From Actinomycetota bacterium (lineage in GTDB: Bacteria > Actinomycetota > Actinomycetes > JACCUZ01), in assembly GCA_030841035.1 (NCBI GenBank), contig JAVEDI010000067.1, positions 17,362-81,361 of the forward strand: DNA of 64,000 nt, in the 5' to 3' direction. The position numbers and the translations under genes were made by a program. Positions 30,283-38,306 of this stretch are shown one piece after another; within the stretch, counting starts at the first letter, position 1; every line of letters begins with the position of its first letter. The notes below the pieces were generated by a model. It was not told the DNA's origin. It worked only from the letters and a program-made list of their open reading frames with translations, and made no database searches.

Positions 30283-31554
30283 TCAGGCAGCGACGGGCGC
30301 CGGCGCCGGCCCTTCGCGACGCAGCGGGGAGGCCCACGCGGCGCCGGCCCCGACGACCAGCACGGCGGCCCCCGCCAGCATGCCGGCGCGCGGGCCGGCG
30401 ACGTGGGCCACGAGGCCGCCCAGCACCGACCCGCTCGGCCAGCCCAGCCCGAACGACAGCATCCGCCCGGTGGTGTTGACCCGGCTCAGCAGCGGCTCGG
30501 GTGTGACCTGCTGGCGGTAGGTGATGGCGTTGGTCACCACCGCCATGTAGGCCGCGCCCCAGGCGAGAAGGACCAGGCTGGCGACGACCCAGTCGTCGGC
30601 CAGCGCCGCGAGCACGCACAGGACGGCGCTGGCGGGCAGCGCGAGCAGGGTGACCCGCGCCGCGCCCAGCCGGCGTACGACGCGCGGCACCGTGAGGCTG
30701 GTCACGAGCACGCCGACTCCCCACGCCGCGAACAGGACCCCCAGCCGCCAGTCGCCGGCCCGCACGCCGAGCGCGCGGTCGGCCCACACGACCATCTGCC
30801 CCACGAAGGCGCCTCCCGCGATCGACTGCGCGGCACCGACGACGGTCATGCTGCGAACGGTGACGTGACCCCACAGGAACCGCAGCCCCTCACGTACGTC
30901 GGCCACCAGGGCCCGGCGGGTGAACCGCTGCGTCGGCCGGCGACCCGGGTCGGACAATGGCCGCCGCAGGGAGCGGATCAGCAGCGCGGAGGCGACGTAG
31001 CTCAGGGCGTCGACCGTGATCAGCGTGGCCCCGTCGACGACGGCGAGCAGCGCCCCCGCGAGCAGCGGCACCGAGGTCTCGATGAGCGTGCTGCTCGACC
31101 ACAGCGCGCTGTTGGCCATGGCGATGCGCGGCTTGCCGACCAGCGTCGGCAAGGCGCCGAAGTCGGCGGCGTCGAAGAAGACGAACAGCGCGGATGCGAC
31201 GAACGCCGCTGCCAGCACGTGTGGCACGGTCAGTGCACCGAGCCACCAGGCCACCGGGATGCTCCCGAGCACCAGCGCGCTGACCAGGTCGGCCGTCGAC
31301 ATGACGCGCTTGCGGTCGAACCGGTCGGCGACGGCGCCCGCCGGCAGCCCGAGCAGCAGGTAGGGCATCGCCTCGAAGGCCGTGACCAGGGCGGTGAGCA
31401 ACGGCGACCCGCCGGAGATCCGGTACATCAGCACGGGAAGCGCCACGTAGGTCACCGAGGTCCCGGCCAGCGAGATGAGCCGGGCCACCAGGAAGCGTCG
31501 CCAGTCGGGGTCGTCGCGCAGCCGCGTGACGAAAGCCGCGGGCTCGTCGGTCAA
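30283..31554 (-). CDS. Major facilitator superfamily exporter
   Basis: The 423-residue protein has twelve predicted transmembrane helices with the MFS loop 2-3 motif in LPAGAVADRFDRKRVM and the mid-protein basic loop (SLRRPLSDPGRRPTQRFTRR). It resembles the MFS_3/enterobactin-exporter-like group of drug and siderophore efflux proteins. The TTG start at 31554 overlaps the stop of the upstream ABC exporter (TTGA), so it is probably translated with it; the frame is open much further upstream inside that gene, but those residues are a shadow frame. Substrate unknown. Confidence 0.85.
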   Translation of the reverse strand: MTDEPAAFVTRLRDDPDWRRFLVARLISLAGTSVTYVALPVLMYRISGGSPLLTALVTAFEAMPYLLLGLPAGAVADRFDRKRVMSTADLVSALVLGSIPVAWWLGALTVPHVLAAAFVASALFVFFDAADFGALPTLVGKPRIAMANSALWSSSTLIETSVPLLAGALLAVVDGATLITVDALSYVASALLIRSLRRPLSDPGRRPTQRFTRRALVADVREGLRFLWGHVTVRSMTVVGAAQSIAGGAFVGQMVVWADRALGVRAGDWRLGVLFAAWGVGVLVTSLTVPRVVRRLGAARVTLLALPASAVLCVLAALADDWVVASLVLLAWGAAYMAVVTNAITYRQQVTPEPLLSRVNTTGRMLSFGLGWPSGSVLGGLVAHVAGPRAGMLAGAAVLVVGAGAAWASPLRREGPAPAPVAA

Positions 31555-33389
31555 CGGAAGGCCCGTGCCTGGATCGAGTACAGCTCGGCGTACTGCCCGC
31601 CTCGGGCCATCAGCTGGTCGTGGCTGCCGACCTCGGCGACCCGGGAGCCGTCGAGCACGACGATCACGTCGGCCATCCGCACCGTCGAGAACCGGTGGGA
31701 CACCAGCACGGTCACCCGGCCTTTGGCGGAGGTGCCTCGCGAGGCCGCCGCGAAGCGCTCGAACAGCGCATGCTCGGTCTCGGCGTCGAGGGACGCCGTC
31801 GGCTCGTCGAGCACCAGCAGGAGTGGCTCGTCGCGCATGAAGCCGCGGGCCAGTGCGAGCTTCTGCCACTGGCCGAACGACACGTCGACGCCCTCGTCCC
31901 ACGTCGGGCCGAGCTGGGTGTCCAGCCCGTGCACCAGCCGCTCGATCACGTCGTCGGCACCGGCCCGCACGACCGCGGTCTCGGTGGCGGGCCGGTCGCC
32001 CAAGCGCGGCAGGTCGCCGACCCCGACGCTGTCGAGGGCGCGCAGCTCGAAGCGGAAGAAGTCCTGGAAGGCGCCCGCGAGCCGCGAGCGCCACTGCGTG
32101 ACCGACATCGTGGCCAGGTCGACACCGTCGACCTCGATGCGGCCGCTGTCGGGGGCGTACAGGCGGGCCAGCAGCTTGACGAGCGTGGTCTTGCCGGCGC
32201 CGTTCTCGCCGACGACCGCGACCACGGCGCCGGCAGGCAGGTCCAGCGAGACGTCGTCGAGCACCAGCCGCTCGGTGCCGGGATAGCGGAAGGACACGTG
32301 GTCGAGGCGGATGCCGTGCTGCAACGCGTCGGGCGGCGTGCCGTGCGACTGCTCGTCGGCGGCGGCGGCGTAGTCCTCGAGCCAGATGAGCCGACGAGAG
32401 ATGTTCAGCCAGATGCTGCGCAGGAAGCCGAGCTCTCCCACGGCCGCGCCCACGAACTGGGACAGCTGGTTGCCCACCACCAGCACGAGCACGACCGCAC
32501 CGGGCGACGCGTGGATGCCCACGGCGGTGAACACGACGGCACCGACGTAGCCGAGTCCGAAGACCGCCCAGGCGAGGCTGCTCCACACCGCGGTGCCCCA
32601 CGTGGCGGCGCTCACCGGCCCGTAGACCTTGCGCCACTCGGCCCGCCGGGCCTCCACGAGCGCGGGGCCGTTGCCGGTGACCCGCAGCTCCTTGCCGGGG
32701 GCCGCGGTCGTGCCCAGCACGAACAGGTGGCGGACCCGTCGCTCGTGCTGGGCCACGCTGTCCCGCACGGCCTGCTCGATCCCGGGCCGCACCCCGGCGG
32801 CCACCACCGGTGGCACCGCGAAGAGCACCAGCAGCGCCAAGGCCGGGTGGACCCGGGTGACCAGCAGGATCAGCACGATGACCAGCCGGAGCACCCAGCC
32901 CAGTGTCGAGAACAGCGACATGAACAGGTGGTCGAGCCCGAACGTGTGCCGTCGCAGCACCTCCAGCCGGTCGAGGTGCTCGCGGCGTTCCTGGTGGGCG
33001 ATGGTCGCGACCCGGGCGTGCAGCTCGGCGACGTGCGCCTCCATCGCGATGCCGATGCGGTCTCGTAACCGGCGGCTGAGCCGGTCGAAGACCACCTGCA
33101 GCCACCACAGCAGGGTCGCGGACGCGGCCAGGCCCACCGCCGCCACGTGGACCCTGGTCGCGTCGCCGGCGCGGACCCCGTCGACGAGCAGGGCGAGCCA
33201 CAGACCCACCAACGACGACGGCAGCGCCACGGCGAGCGTCATGACGAGCGAGACCAGCAGCAGCCGCGGCTGGAAGGCGTAGGCCAGCTTGACCATGCGC
33301 CACAAGGACTCCAGCGGGGGCGGCAGGTCGGCGTCGCGCTGGGCGCGCTCGTTGCGGGCCTCACGGCGACGCTCAGTCGAGCGAGTCAT
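31551..33389 (-). CDS. ABC exporter half-transporter (membrane plus ATPase), atypical signature
   Basis: The 612-residue protein fuses a six-helix exporter membrane domain (residues 40-320) with a nucleotide-binding domain: Walker A VVGENGAGKTTLVKLL near 390, Q-loop AGAFQDFFRF, Walker B LLLVLDEPTASLD and the switch HRFSTVRMADVI. The ABC signature reads VSFGQWQKLALARG where LSGGQ is usual, so one of the two ATP sites formed with its partner is probably degenerate. Its start overlaps the end of the upstream ABC gene by 17 bases. The two most likely form a heterodimer with one regular and one modified site. Transported substrate unknown. Confidence 0.9.
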   Translation of the reverse strand: MTRSTERRREARNERAQRDADLPPPLESLWRMVKLAYAFQPRLLLVSLVMTLAVALPSSLVGLWLALLVDGVRAGDATRVHVAAVGLAASATLLWWLQVVFDRLSRRLRDRIGIAMEAHVAELHARVATIAHQERREHLDRLEVLRRHTFGLDHLFMSLFSTLGWVLRLVIVLILLVTRVHPALALLVLFAVPPVVAAGVRPGIEQAVRDSVAQHERRVRHLFVLGTTAAPGKELRVTGNGPALVEARRAEWRKVYGPVSAATWGTAVWSSLAWAVFGLGYVGAVVFTAVGIHASPGAVVLVLVVGNQLSQFVGAAVGELGFLRSIWLNISRRLIWLEDYAAAADEQSHGTPPDALQHGIRLDHVSFRYPGTERLVLDDVSLDLPAGAVVAVVGENGAGKTTLVKLLARLYAPDSGRIEVDGVDLATMSVTQWRSRLAGAFQDFFRFELRALDSVGVGDLPRLGDRPATETAVVRAGADDVIERLVHGLDTQLGPTWDEGVDVSFGQWQKLALARGFMRDEPLLLVLDEPTASLDAETEHALFERFAAASRGTSAKGRVTVLVSHRFSTVRMADVIVVLDGSRVAEVGSHDQLMARGGQYAELYSIQARAFR

Positions 33390-35235
33390 AGGCCACTTCC
33401 TGCCCCTGCTCGTCGACCTCGGCGAACCGGGAGGCCTGCAGCTCGAACATCGTGCGGTAGCGGCCCCCGCGGGCCATCAGCTCCTCGTGCGACCCGAGCT
33501 CGACCACCTGTCCGTGCTCGAGCACGCAGATGCGGTCGACCTGGCGCACGGTGGAGAAGCGGTGGGAGATCAGGACCGTCGTGACGTGGCGGGTCGCCTC
33601 GAGGATGCGCTGGAAGATCTCCGCCTCCCCGCGCACGTCCAGCTGGGCGGTCGGCTCGTCGAGCAGGACGAGCCCGGCGCCCTGCTGCACCGCCGCGAGC
33701 GCGCGGGCGAGCGCCACCCGCTGCCACTGCCCACCGGACAGCTCGCTGCCGTGGTCGTAGCCGCGGGCCAGCACCGTGTCGAGGTCGGTGACCGCGGTGG
33801 CGCCGGCGGCCGCGAGCGCCGCCCGGACAGCGGTGTCGGGCGCCCCCAGCGGCGCCACGTTGTCGCGCAGCGCGAGCTCGTAGCGCACGAAGTCCTGGAA
33901 GACGGCCGTGACCCGGCAGCGGTAGGCGTCGACGTCGAGGTCGCGGATGTCGACACCGTCGACCTCCAGCGCGCCCTCCTGCGGGTCGTAGAGCCGACAC
34001 AGCAGCTTGGCCAGCGTCGTCTTGCCGGCGCCGTTGACGCCGACGATCGCCATCGAGCTGCCCGCCGGGATGGTGAGATCGAAGTGGTCGAGCACCGGCC
34101 GGCTGCTGGTGTCGTAGCCGAACGTGACGTCGCGGAAGCGCACCTCCCGCGCGGGCATCGCGGCGACGTCGAGCACGCCCGTCGACGTACGCCGGGTCGC
34201 CGCCGGGGGCCGGGGAGCGAGCGCGCCGGCCTCGGCCATGGCCGACGGGAGGCGCAGGACGGCGACCGCGGGAGCGGCCGCACCGTCCAAGGCCCAGCTC
34301 AGCCCACCGAACGCGACGGCGCTGACGCCGACCGCGGTCTGCAGGTACGTCGTCGCCGCGCCGAGGCCGAGGCGGCCGTCGGCCACGGCGTCGGCCAGGG
34401 CCCAGAAGACCAGGGCGTTGCCGGACAGCACGAGCAGCAGCGCACCGGCCAACGGGCGTTCACGCAGCCGGGTCGCCTGGTACTGCAGGTCGAAGAGCCG
34501 GGTGCGGCTCTCGGTGAACCGGTCGACCACCCAGTCGCCCAGGCCGAACAGCCGCAGCTCCTTGGCCGCGGGCGGGTCGGTGGCGAGGGTGTAGGCGTAC
34601 CCGGCCTGCCGCTGCGCGGCACGGACCTCGGGGGTGTTGCGATCGCGCCACACGCCGCTCTCGCGCAGCAGCCAGTGCGTCGAGCCCCAGGCGAGCAGCA
34701 GCACGAGCGGTGCCCACCAGGCGAAAGCGACGAGCACGAGGGCCGACAGGACGCCGGCGACCAGCTGGACGAGCCCGCTGGCGATGAAGCCCATGCCGAG
34801 CACCAGCGGCGGGCCCGTCATGCCGAGGTCGAAGTCGCGTGCCATCGAGAGGTCGTCGGCCAGCTCGGGGCTCTCGAGGTGGCCCATCCCGGAGGGCGCG
34901 ACGGCGCCCACCATCAGCCGGTCGTGCAGCCACTGCGCCGTGCGGGCGCCGAGCACTGCGCCGACTGCCTGCTGCAGCGGCGTCAGGACCTGGAAGAGCA
35001 CGAAGACGATGCCGACGAACGTCAACGGAGCAGTCAGGCGCTCACCGCCGCGGACCGCGGCGACCAGCACTCCGGTGGCGATCGCCAGCAGCGCGGGCAT
35101 CGCACCACGCAGCACGAGCAGCACCCACCACGCCGCGGCGAGACCCCTCGACGCCTTGACGAGCACGCCGAAGAAGGCCCACTCGCGTCGTCGCCGCAGC
35201 GCCCTCCACATGCCCACATCGGCACGATGGCACAT
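33373..35235 (-). CDS. ABC exporter half-transporter, canonical signature
   Basis: The protein (about 620 residues) has an exporter-type membrane domain with several helices (residues 15-320) and an ATPase domain with Walker A IVGVNGAGKTTLAKLL, signature ELSGGQWQRVALARAL, Walker B GLVLLDEPTAQLD and HRFSTVRQVDRI. It pairs with the downstream half-transporter, overlapping by 17 bases. The frame is open to an ATG at 35334, but that ATG would overlap the divergent gene's ATG, so 35235 (or 35211) is taken; no ribosome binding site decides it. The 98 bases between the divergent genes must hold both promoters. Confidence 0.88.
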   Translation of the reverse strand: MCHRADVGMWRALRRRREWAFFGVLVKASRGLAAAWWVLLVLRGAMPALLAIATGVLVAAVRGGERLTAPLTFVGIVFVLFQVLTPLQQAVGAVLGARTAQWLHDRLMVGAVAPSGMGHLESPELADDLSMARDFDLGMTGPPLVLGMGFIASGLVQLVAGVLSALVLVAFAWWAPLVLLLAWGSTHWLLRESGVWRDRNTPEVRAAQRQAGYAYTLATDPPAAKELRLFGLGDWVVDRFTESRTRLFDLQYQATRLRERPLAGALLLVLSGNALVFWALADAVADGRLGLGAATTYLQTAVGVSAVAFGGLSWALDGAAAPAVAVLRLPSAMAEAGALAPRPPAATRRTSTGVLDVAAMPAREVRFRDVTFGYDTSSRPVLDHFDLTIPAGSSMAIVGVNGAGKTTLAKLLCRLYDPQEGALEVDGVDIRDLDVDAYRCRVTAVFQDFVRYELALRDNVAPLGAPDTAVRAALAAAGATAVTDLDTVLARGYDHGSELSGGQWQRVALARALAAVQQGAGLVLLDEPTAQLDVRGEAEIFQRILEATRHVTTVLISHRFSTVRQVDRICVLEHGQVVELGSHEELMARGGRYRTMFELQASRFAEVDEQGQEVAYDSLD

Positions 35236-35332
35236 CGCCCGGACAGTCGCCGGGCCCGCCAGGGTGCCACCTCCGGCACTGGGGCTGCCTGCCCCTGGCG
35301 ATCGGCCGGTGTCCGCGAGCAGACTCGGCGTC

Positions 35333-35839
35333 ATGGACCTGCACCGCTACCGCTTCCGCAGCGTCTGGCCGGTCCAGGTCTCGGTCGAGGAGGCCTACCG
35401 GGCGCTGCGCGAGGTCGAGGACTACCCCGCCTGGTGGCCGGAGGTGCGCCGCACGGAGCGGGTCGACGATGCGACGTACGACATGGTGGTGCGCTCGGTG
35501 CTGCCCTACGACCTGGCCTTCCGCACCGAGCGCTCGCGCGAGGACCCGCGGGCCGGTGTGCTGGAGGCACGGATGGTCGGGGACCTCGAGGGGTTCTCCC
35601 GCTGGAGCATCACGCCCGCGGCGGGAGGCGCGACGGCGGTGTTCGAGGAACAGGTACAGGCGCGCAAGCCCCTGCTGCGCCGCCTCGGCTGGCTCGCGCG
35701 GCCGGCGTTCGTCGCCAACCACACGATGATGATGCGCCATGGCCGGGCCGGGCTACGGGCCTACCTGGCGGGCGTGCGGCGCGGCAGCGGCGGTGGCAGC
35801 GGCGGTGGCAGCGGCGGGGGCGAGAAGGGCCGCCTCTAG
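35333..35839 (+). CDS. SRPBCC (START/Bet v 1-like) family protein
   Basis: The 168-residue protein has a helix-grip fold of the SRPBCC superfamily: VWPVQVSVEEAYRALREVEDYPAWWPEVRRTER at the N-terminus, AGVLEARMVGDLEGFSRWSIT and a long C-terminal helix (ANHTMMMRHGRAGLRAYLAGV). Relatives bind hydrophobic ligands or act as polyketide cyclase-like proteins. The last 18 residues are a GSGGGSGGGSGGG linker ending EKGRL, unusual for the family and lacking any following domain. The gene is divergent from the ABC exporters and its TAG overlaps the TAG of the convergent GNAT gene (CTAG). Ligand unknown. Confidence 0.8.
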   Translation: MDLHRYRFRSVWPVQVSVEEAYRALREVEDYPAWWPEVRRTERVDDATYDMVVRSVLPYDLAFRTERSREDPRAGVLEARMVGDLEGFSRWSITPAAGGATAVFEEQVQARKPLLRRLGWLARPAFVANHTMMMRHGRAGLRAYLAGVRRGSGGGSGGGSGGGEKGRL

Positions 35840-36678
35840 AACAGCACCGACATGAAGGTGCCGCCGGGGGCGAAGCCGACGCGCCGGTAGGCCGCTCGGG
35901 CGGCGGTGTTGTAGTCGTTGACGTAGAGGCTGACCGTCGGCGCGATGTAGCGCTGCGCCAGCTGCACCACCGCCGCCATCCCGCCCACCGAGAGCCCCCG
36001 ACCGCGCAGGTCGGGAGCGACCCACACACCCTGCACCTGGCAGGCGGTGGGGCTGACCGCCCCGACCTCCGCCTTGAAGACCACCCGGCCGTCCTCGATG
36101 CGGGCGAAGGACCGGCCGGCGCGGACCAGCTCGGCCACCCTTGCTCGGTAGGCGGCTCCCCCGTCGACCGCCATCGGCGACACGCCCACCTCCTCGGTGA
36201 ACATCGCCACGCAGGAGGGCAGCACCAGGTCGATCTCGTCCGGGCGGACGCGGCGTACGGCGGGGTCGGCGGCCACCGTCGGCGCCCGACTGGTCGCCAG
36301 CACGGGCTGCCGCGGCCGGACGTCGCGAGCGGGACCCCACGCCGGCTCCAGCTGCTCCCACAGCGGCGCGACCATCTCGCGCGGCCCGACGATCGACGCG
36401 CAGCGTCGGCCCTGCCGGCGGGCCCGCTCGGCGAAGACCCGCACCGCCTCGGGGCCGGCTTCGACCGGCACCAGGTTGGCGCCGCAGTGGCAGACCGCCT
36501 CGATTCGCCCGTCGACGACGTGGCCCCACATCTCCCCGCCGAGGCGCAGCGGGTCCAGGCCGACCGCGCGCACCCGCGACTCGACGAACACGTTCGCGAT
36601 CGGGTCGCGGGCGAGCAGCTCGAGGACCTCGTCGACGTCGGAGGGCCGCAGCACGCGCAGGGACGACATGCGCAGCAC
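35836..36678 (-). CDS. GNAT family N-acetyltransferase with N-terminal DUF4081
   Basis: The 280-residue protein has an N-terminal DUF4081-type domain (LRVLRPSDVDEVLELLARDPIANVFVESRV near residues 7-36) and a C-terminal GNAT domain with VAPDLRGRGLSVGGMAAVVQLA (acetyl-CoA loop) and LYVNDYNTAARAAYRRVGF. It is the ortholog by context of Rv2867c: in actinobacteria the gene lies next to ispG. The acetylated substrate is unknown. GTG at 36678 has GAAGG upstream; ATG at 36669 is possible. It starts 28 bases after ispG and probably shares its operon. Confidence 0.9.
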   Translation of the reverse strand: MLRMSSLRVLRPSDVDEVLELLARDPIANVFVESRVRAVGLDPLRLGGEMWGHVVDGRIEAVCHCGANLVPVEAGPEAVRVFAERARRQGRRCASIVGPREMVAPLWEQLEPAWGPARDVRPRQPVLATSRAPTVAADPAVRRVRPDEIDLVLPSCVAMFTEEVGVSPMAVDGGAAYRARVAELVRAGRSFARIEDGRVVFKAEVGAVSPTACQVQGVWVAPDLRGRGLSVGGMAAVVQLAQRYIAPTVSLYVNDYNTAARAAYRRVGFAPGGTFMSVLF

Positions 36679-36706
36679 GGCTTGCCTTCCTCCCTCGCGT
36701 TCGGGT

Positions 36707-37867
36707 CTACCCGATGCTGACGGCGGGTGCGCCAGAGGCTACGCCCGAGTGTTCCATCTCCTGGGCGAGGCGCATCGCCTCCTCGATCAGGGTCTCGACG
36801 ATCTGCGACTCGGGCACGGTCTTGATGACCTCGCCCCGGACGAAGATCTGCCCCTTGCCGTTGCCGGAGGCGACACCGAGGTCGGCCTCCCGCGCCTCGC
36901 CGGGACCGTTGACGACGCAACCCATGACAGCCACCCGCAACGGGACCGTCAGCCCTTCCAGGCCCGCGGTCACCTGGTCGGCGAGGGTGTAGACGTCGAC
37001 CTGGGCCCGCCCGCAGGAGGGGCAGGACACGATCTCCAGGCCCCGCTGCTTGAGCCCGAGCGACTCCAGGATCTGGTTACCGACCTTGACCTCTTCGACA
37101 GGCGGCGCGGACAGCGAGACGCGGATGGTGTCGCCGATGCCCTCGGCGAGCAGCGCGCCGAAGGCGACTGCCGACTTGATGGTGCCCTGGAAGGCCGGTC
37201 CGGCCTCGGTGACACCGAGGTGGAGGGGGTAGTCGCAGCGCCGGGCGAGCAGCCGGTAGGCGTTGATCATGACCACCGGGTCGTTGTGCTTGACCGAGAT
37301 CTTGATGTCCCGGAAGCCGTGCTCCTCGAACAGGGAGCACTCCCACAGCGCCGACTCGACGAGCGCCTCGGGGGTGGCCTTGCCGTACTTCTCGAGCAGC
37401 CGCTTGTCCAGCGAGCCGGCGTTGACCCCGATGCGGATCGGGATGCCGGCGTCCGTGGCTGCCCTGGCGATCTCGGCGACCTTGTCGTCGAACGCCTTGA
37501 TGTTGCCCGGGTTGACCCGCACGGCCGCGCAGCCCGCGTCGATGGCGGCGAACACGTACTTGGGCTGGAAGTGGATGTCGGCGATGACCGGGATCTGCGA
37601 CTTCCGCGCGATTGCCGGCAGCGCGTCGGCGTCGTCCTGGCTCGGACAGGCCACCCGCACGATCTGGCAGCCGGCCGCCGTCAGCTCGGCGATCTGCTGA
37701 AGGGTGGCGTTGATGTCAGTCGTGGGCGTCGTCGTCATCGACTGCACCGATACCGGCGCTGTGCCGCCGACCAGCACCCCACCCACGTCGATCTGCCGCG
37801 ACGTACGGCGCTCGGCGAGCGGACGGGCGGGCAGCTCGGGCATGCCGAGACTGACGGGGCTGCTCAT
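36707..37867 (-). CDS. ispG: (E)-4-hydroxy-3-methylbut-2-enyl-diphosphate synthase
   Basis: IspG (GcpE) makes HMBPP in the penultimate step of the MEP isoprenoid pathway, using a [4Fe-4S] cluster. The 386-residue protein starts [13 protein letters not shown], a family-like N-terminus. It has the TIM barrel with [11 protein letters not shown] and [11 protein letters not shown], and the cluster ligands in [11 protein letters not shown] and [10 protein letters not shown]. Length is normal. It lies with dxr and rip1 in the usual order, but 439 bases of repeat-rich non-coding DNA separate it from rip1. GGAGGT lies immediately before the ATG, closer than ideal. Confidence 0.95.
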   Translation of the reverse strand: MSSPVSLGMPELPARPLAERRTSRQIDVGGVLVGGTAPVSVQSMTTTPTTDINATLQQIAELTAAGCQIVRVACPSQDDADALPAIARKSQIPVIADIHFQPKYVFAAIDAGCAAVRVNPGNIKAFDDKVAEIARAATDAGIPIRIGVNAGSLDKRLLEKYGKATPEALVESALWECSLFEEHGFRDIKISVKHNDPVVMINAYRLLARRCDYPLHLGVTEAGPAFQGTIKSAVAFGALLAEGIGDTIRVSLSAPPVEEVKVGNQILESLGLKQRGLEIVSCPSCGRAQVDVYTLADQVTAGLEGLTVPLRVAVMGCVVNGPGEAREADLGVASGNGKGQIFVRGEVIKTVPESQIVETLIEEAMRLAQEMEHSGVASGAPAVSIG

Positions 37868-37955
37868 ACCTCCATTGTCGCGCATGAACACCCGTTGCCA
37901 CGCCCACCGCGCTGCCCGCCCGCACCGAGGCACCGTCGGGGGGGCGCGTCCTTCC

Positions 37956-38231
37956 GCAGAGGAGCGACGCGTCTTCCCGTGATCGTGAGGGGATCCAGCA
38001 CCCAAACAGTGCCGATCGGCCTCACGATCACCGGCCCGGGCGGGCCCGCAGACGAGCGACGCGTCCTTCCGTGATCGTGAGGGGATCCGGCACCCAAACA
38101 GTGCCGATCGGCCTCACGATCACCGGCCCGGGGGGCCCCGCAGAGGGACGACGCGTCTTTCCGTGATCGGGAGGGGATCCGGCACCCAAACGGTGCCGAT
38201 CGGCCTCACGATCACGGACAGGGGGCGGTCC
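37956..38231. repeat. Three tandem 92-bp repeats, each with a 53-bp palindrome
   Basis: Three consecutive units start at 37956, 38048 and 38140, exactly 92 bases apart. Each begins GCAGA..G.CGACGCGTC and contains a palindrome: 37979-38031, 38071-38123 and 38163-38215. Each palindrome has a 12-base outer arm GTGATCGTGAGG (one G change in the third unit), a non-pairing GGATCC/CGATCG interior, inner arms GGCAC/GTGCC and a seven-base loop CCAAACA (CCAAACG in the third). The units are over 85 percent identical by eye. They lie between rip1 and ispG, transcribed minus. The palindrome is symmetric, so strand is not assigned. Nothing in the interval codes for a plausible protein. Function unknown: an RNA hairpin array or a protein-binding DNA array are both possible. 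Confidence 0.92.
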
Positions 38232-38275
38232 CGACAGGGGCGGTGCCGACAGGGGCGGTGCCGACAGGGGCGGGG
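38216..38275. repeat. 15-bp direct repeats, about 3.6 copies
   Basis: Units CCGACAGGGGCGGTG occur at 38231, 38246 and 38261, preceded by a partial copy from 38217. They follow the 92-bp array directly and end 31 bases before the rip1 stop. The tract is G-rich on the plus strand. It may have arisen by slippage. No function is evident. Confidence 0.85.
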
Positions 38276-38306
38276 GGACGGCGGCCCGGGTCGCGCTGCG
38301 AGCGCG

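Noticed and set aside
35236..35334. N-terminal extension of the first ABC half-transporter to an ATG at 35334
   Set aside because: The extension is low complexity, would overlap the divergent start and leave no room for a promoter.
33289..36720. A plus-strand open frame of 1143 codons opposite the ABC exporters and a GNAT gene
   Set aside because: It is a by-product of GC-rich codon bias on the opposite strand; the sequence is low complexity, lacks any domain, and the minus-strand genes show clear ABC and GNAT motifs.
37956..38231. CRISPR array
   Set aside because: The 92-base units are repeated along their whole length with no unique spacers, and no cas genes are in the window.
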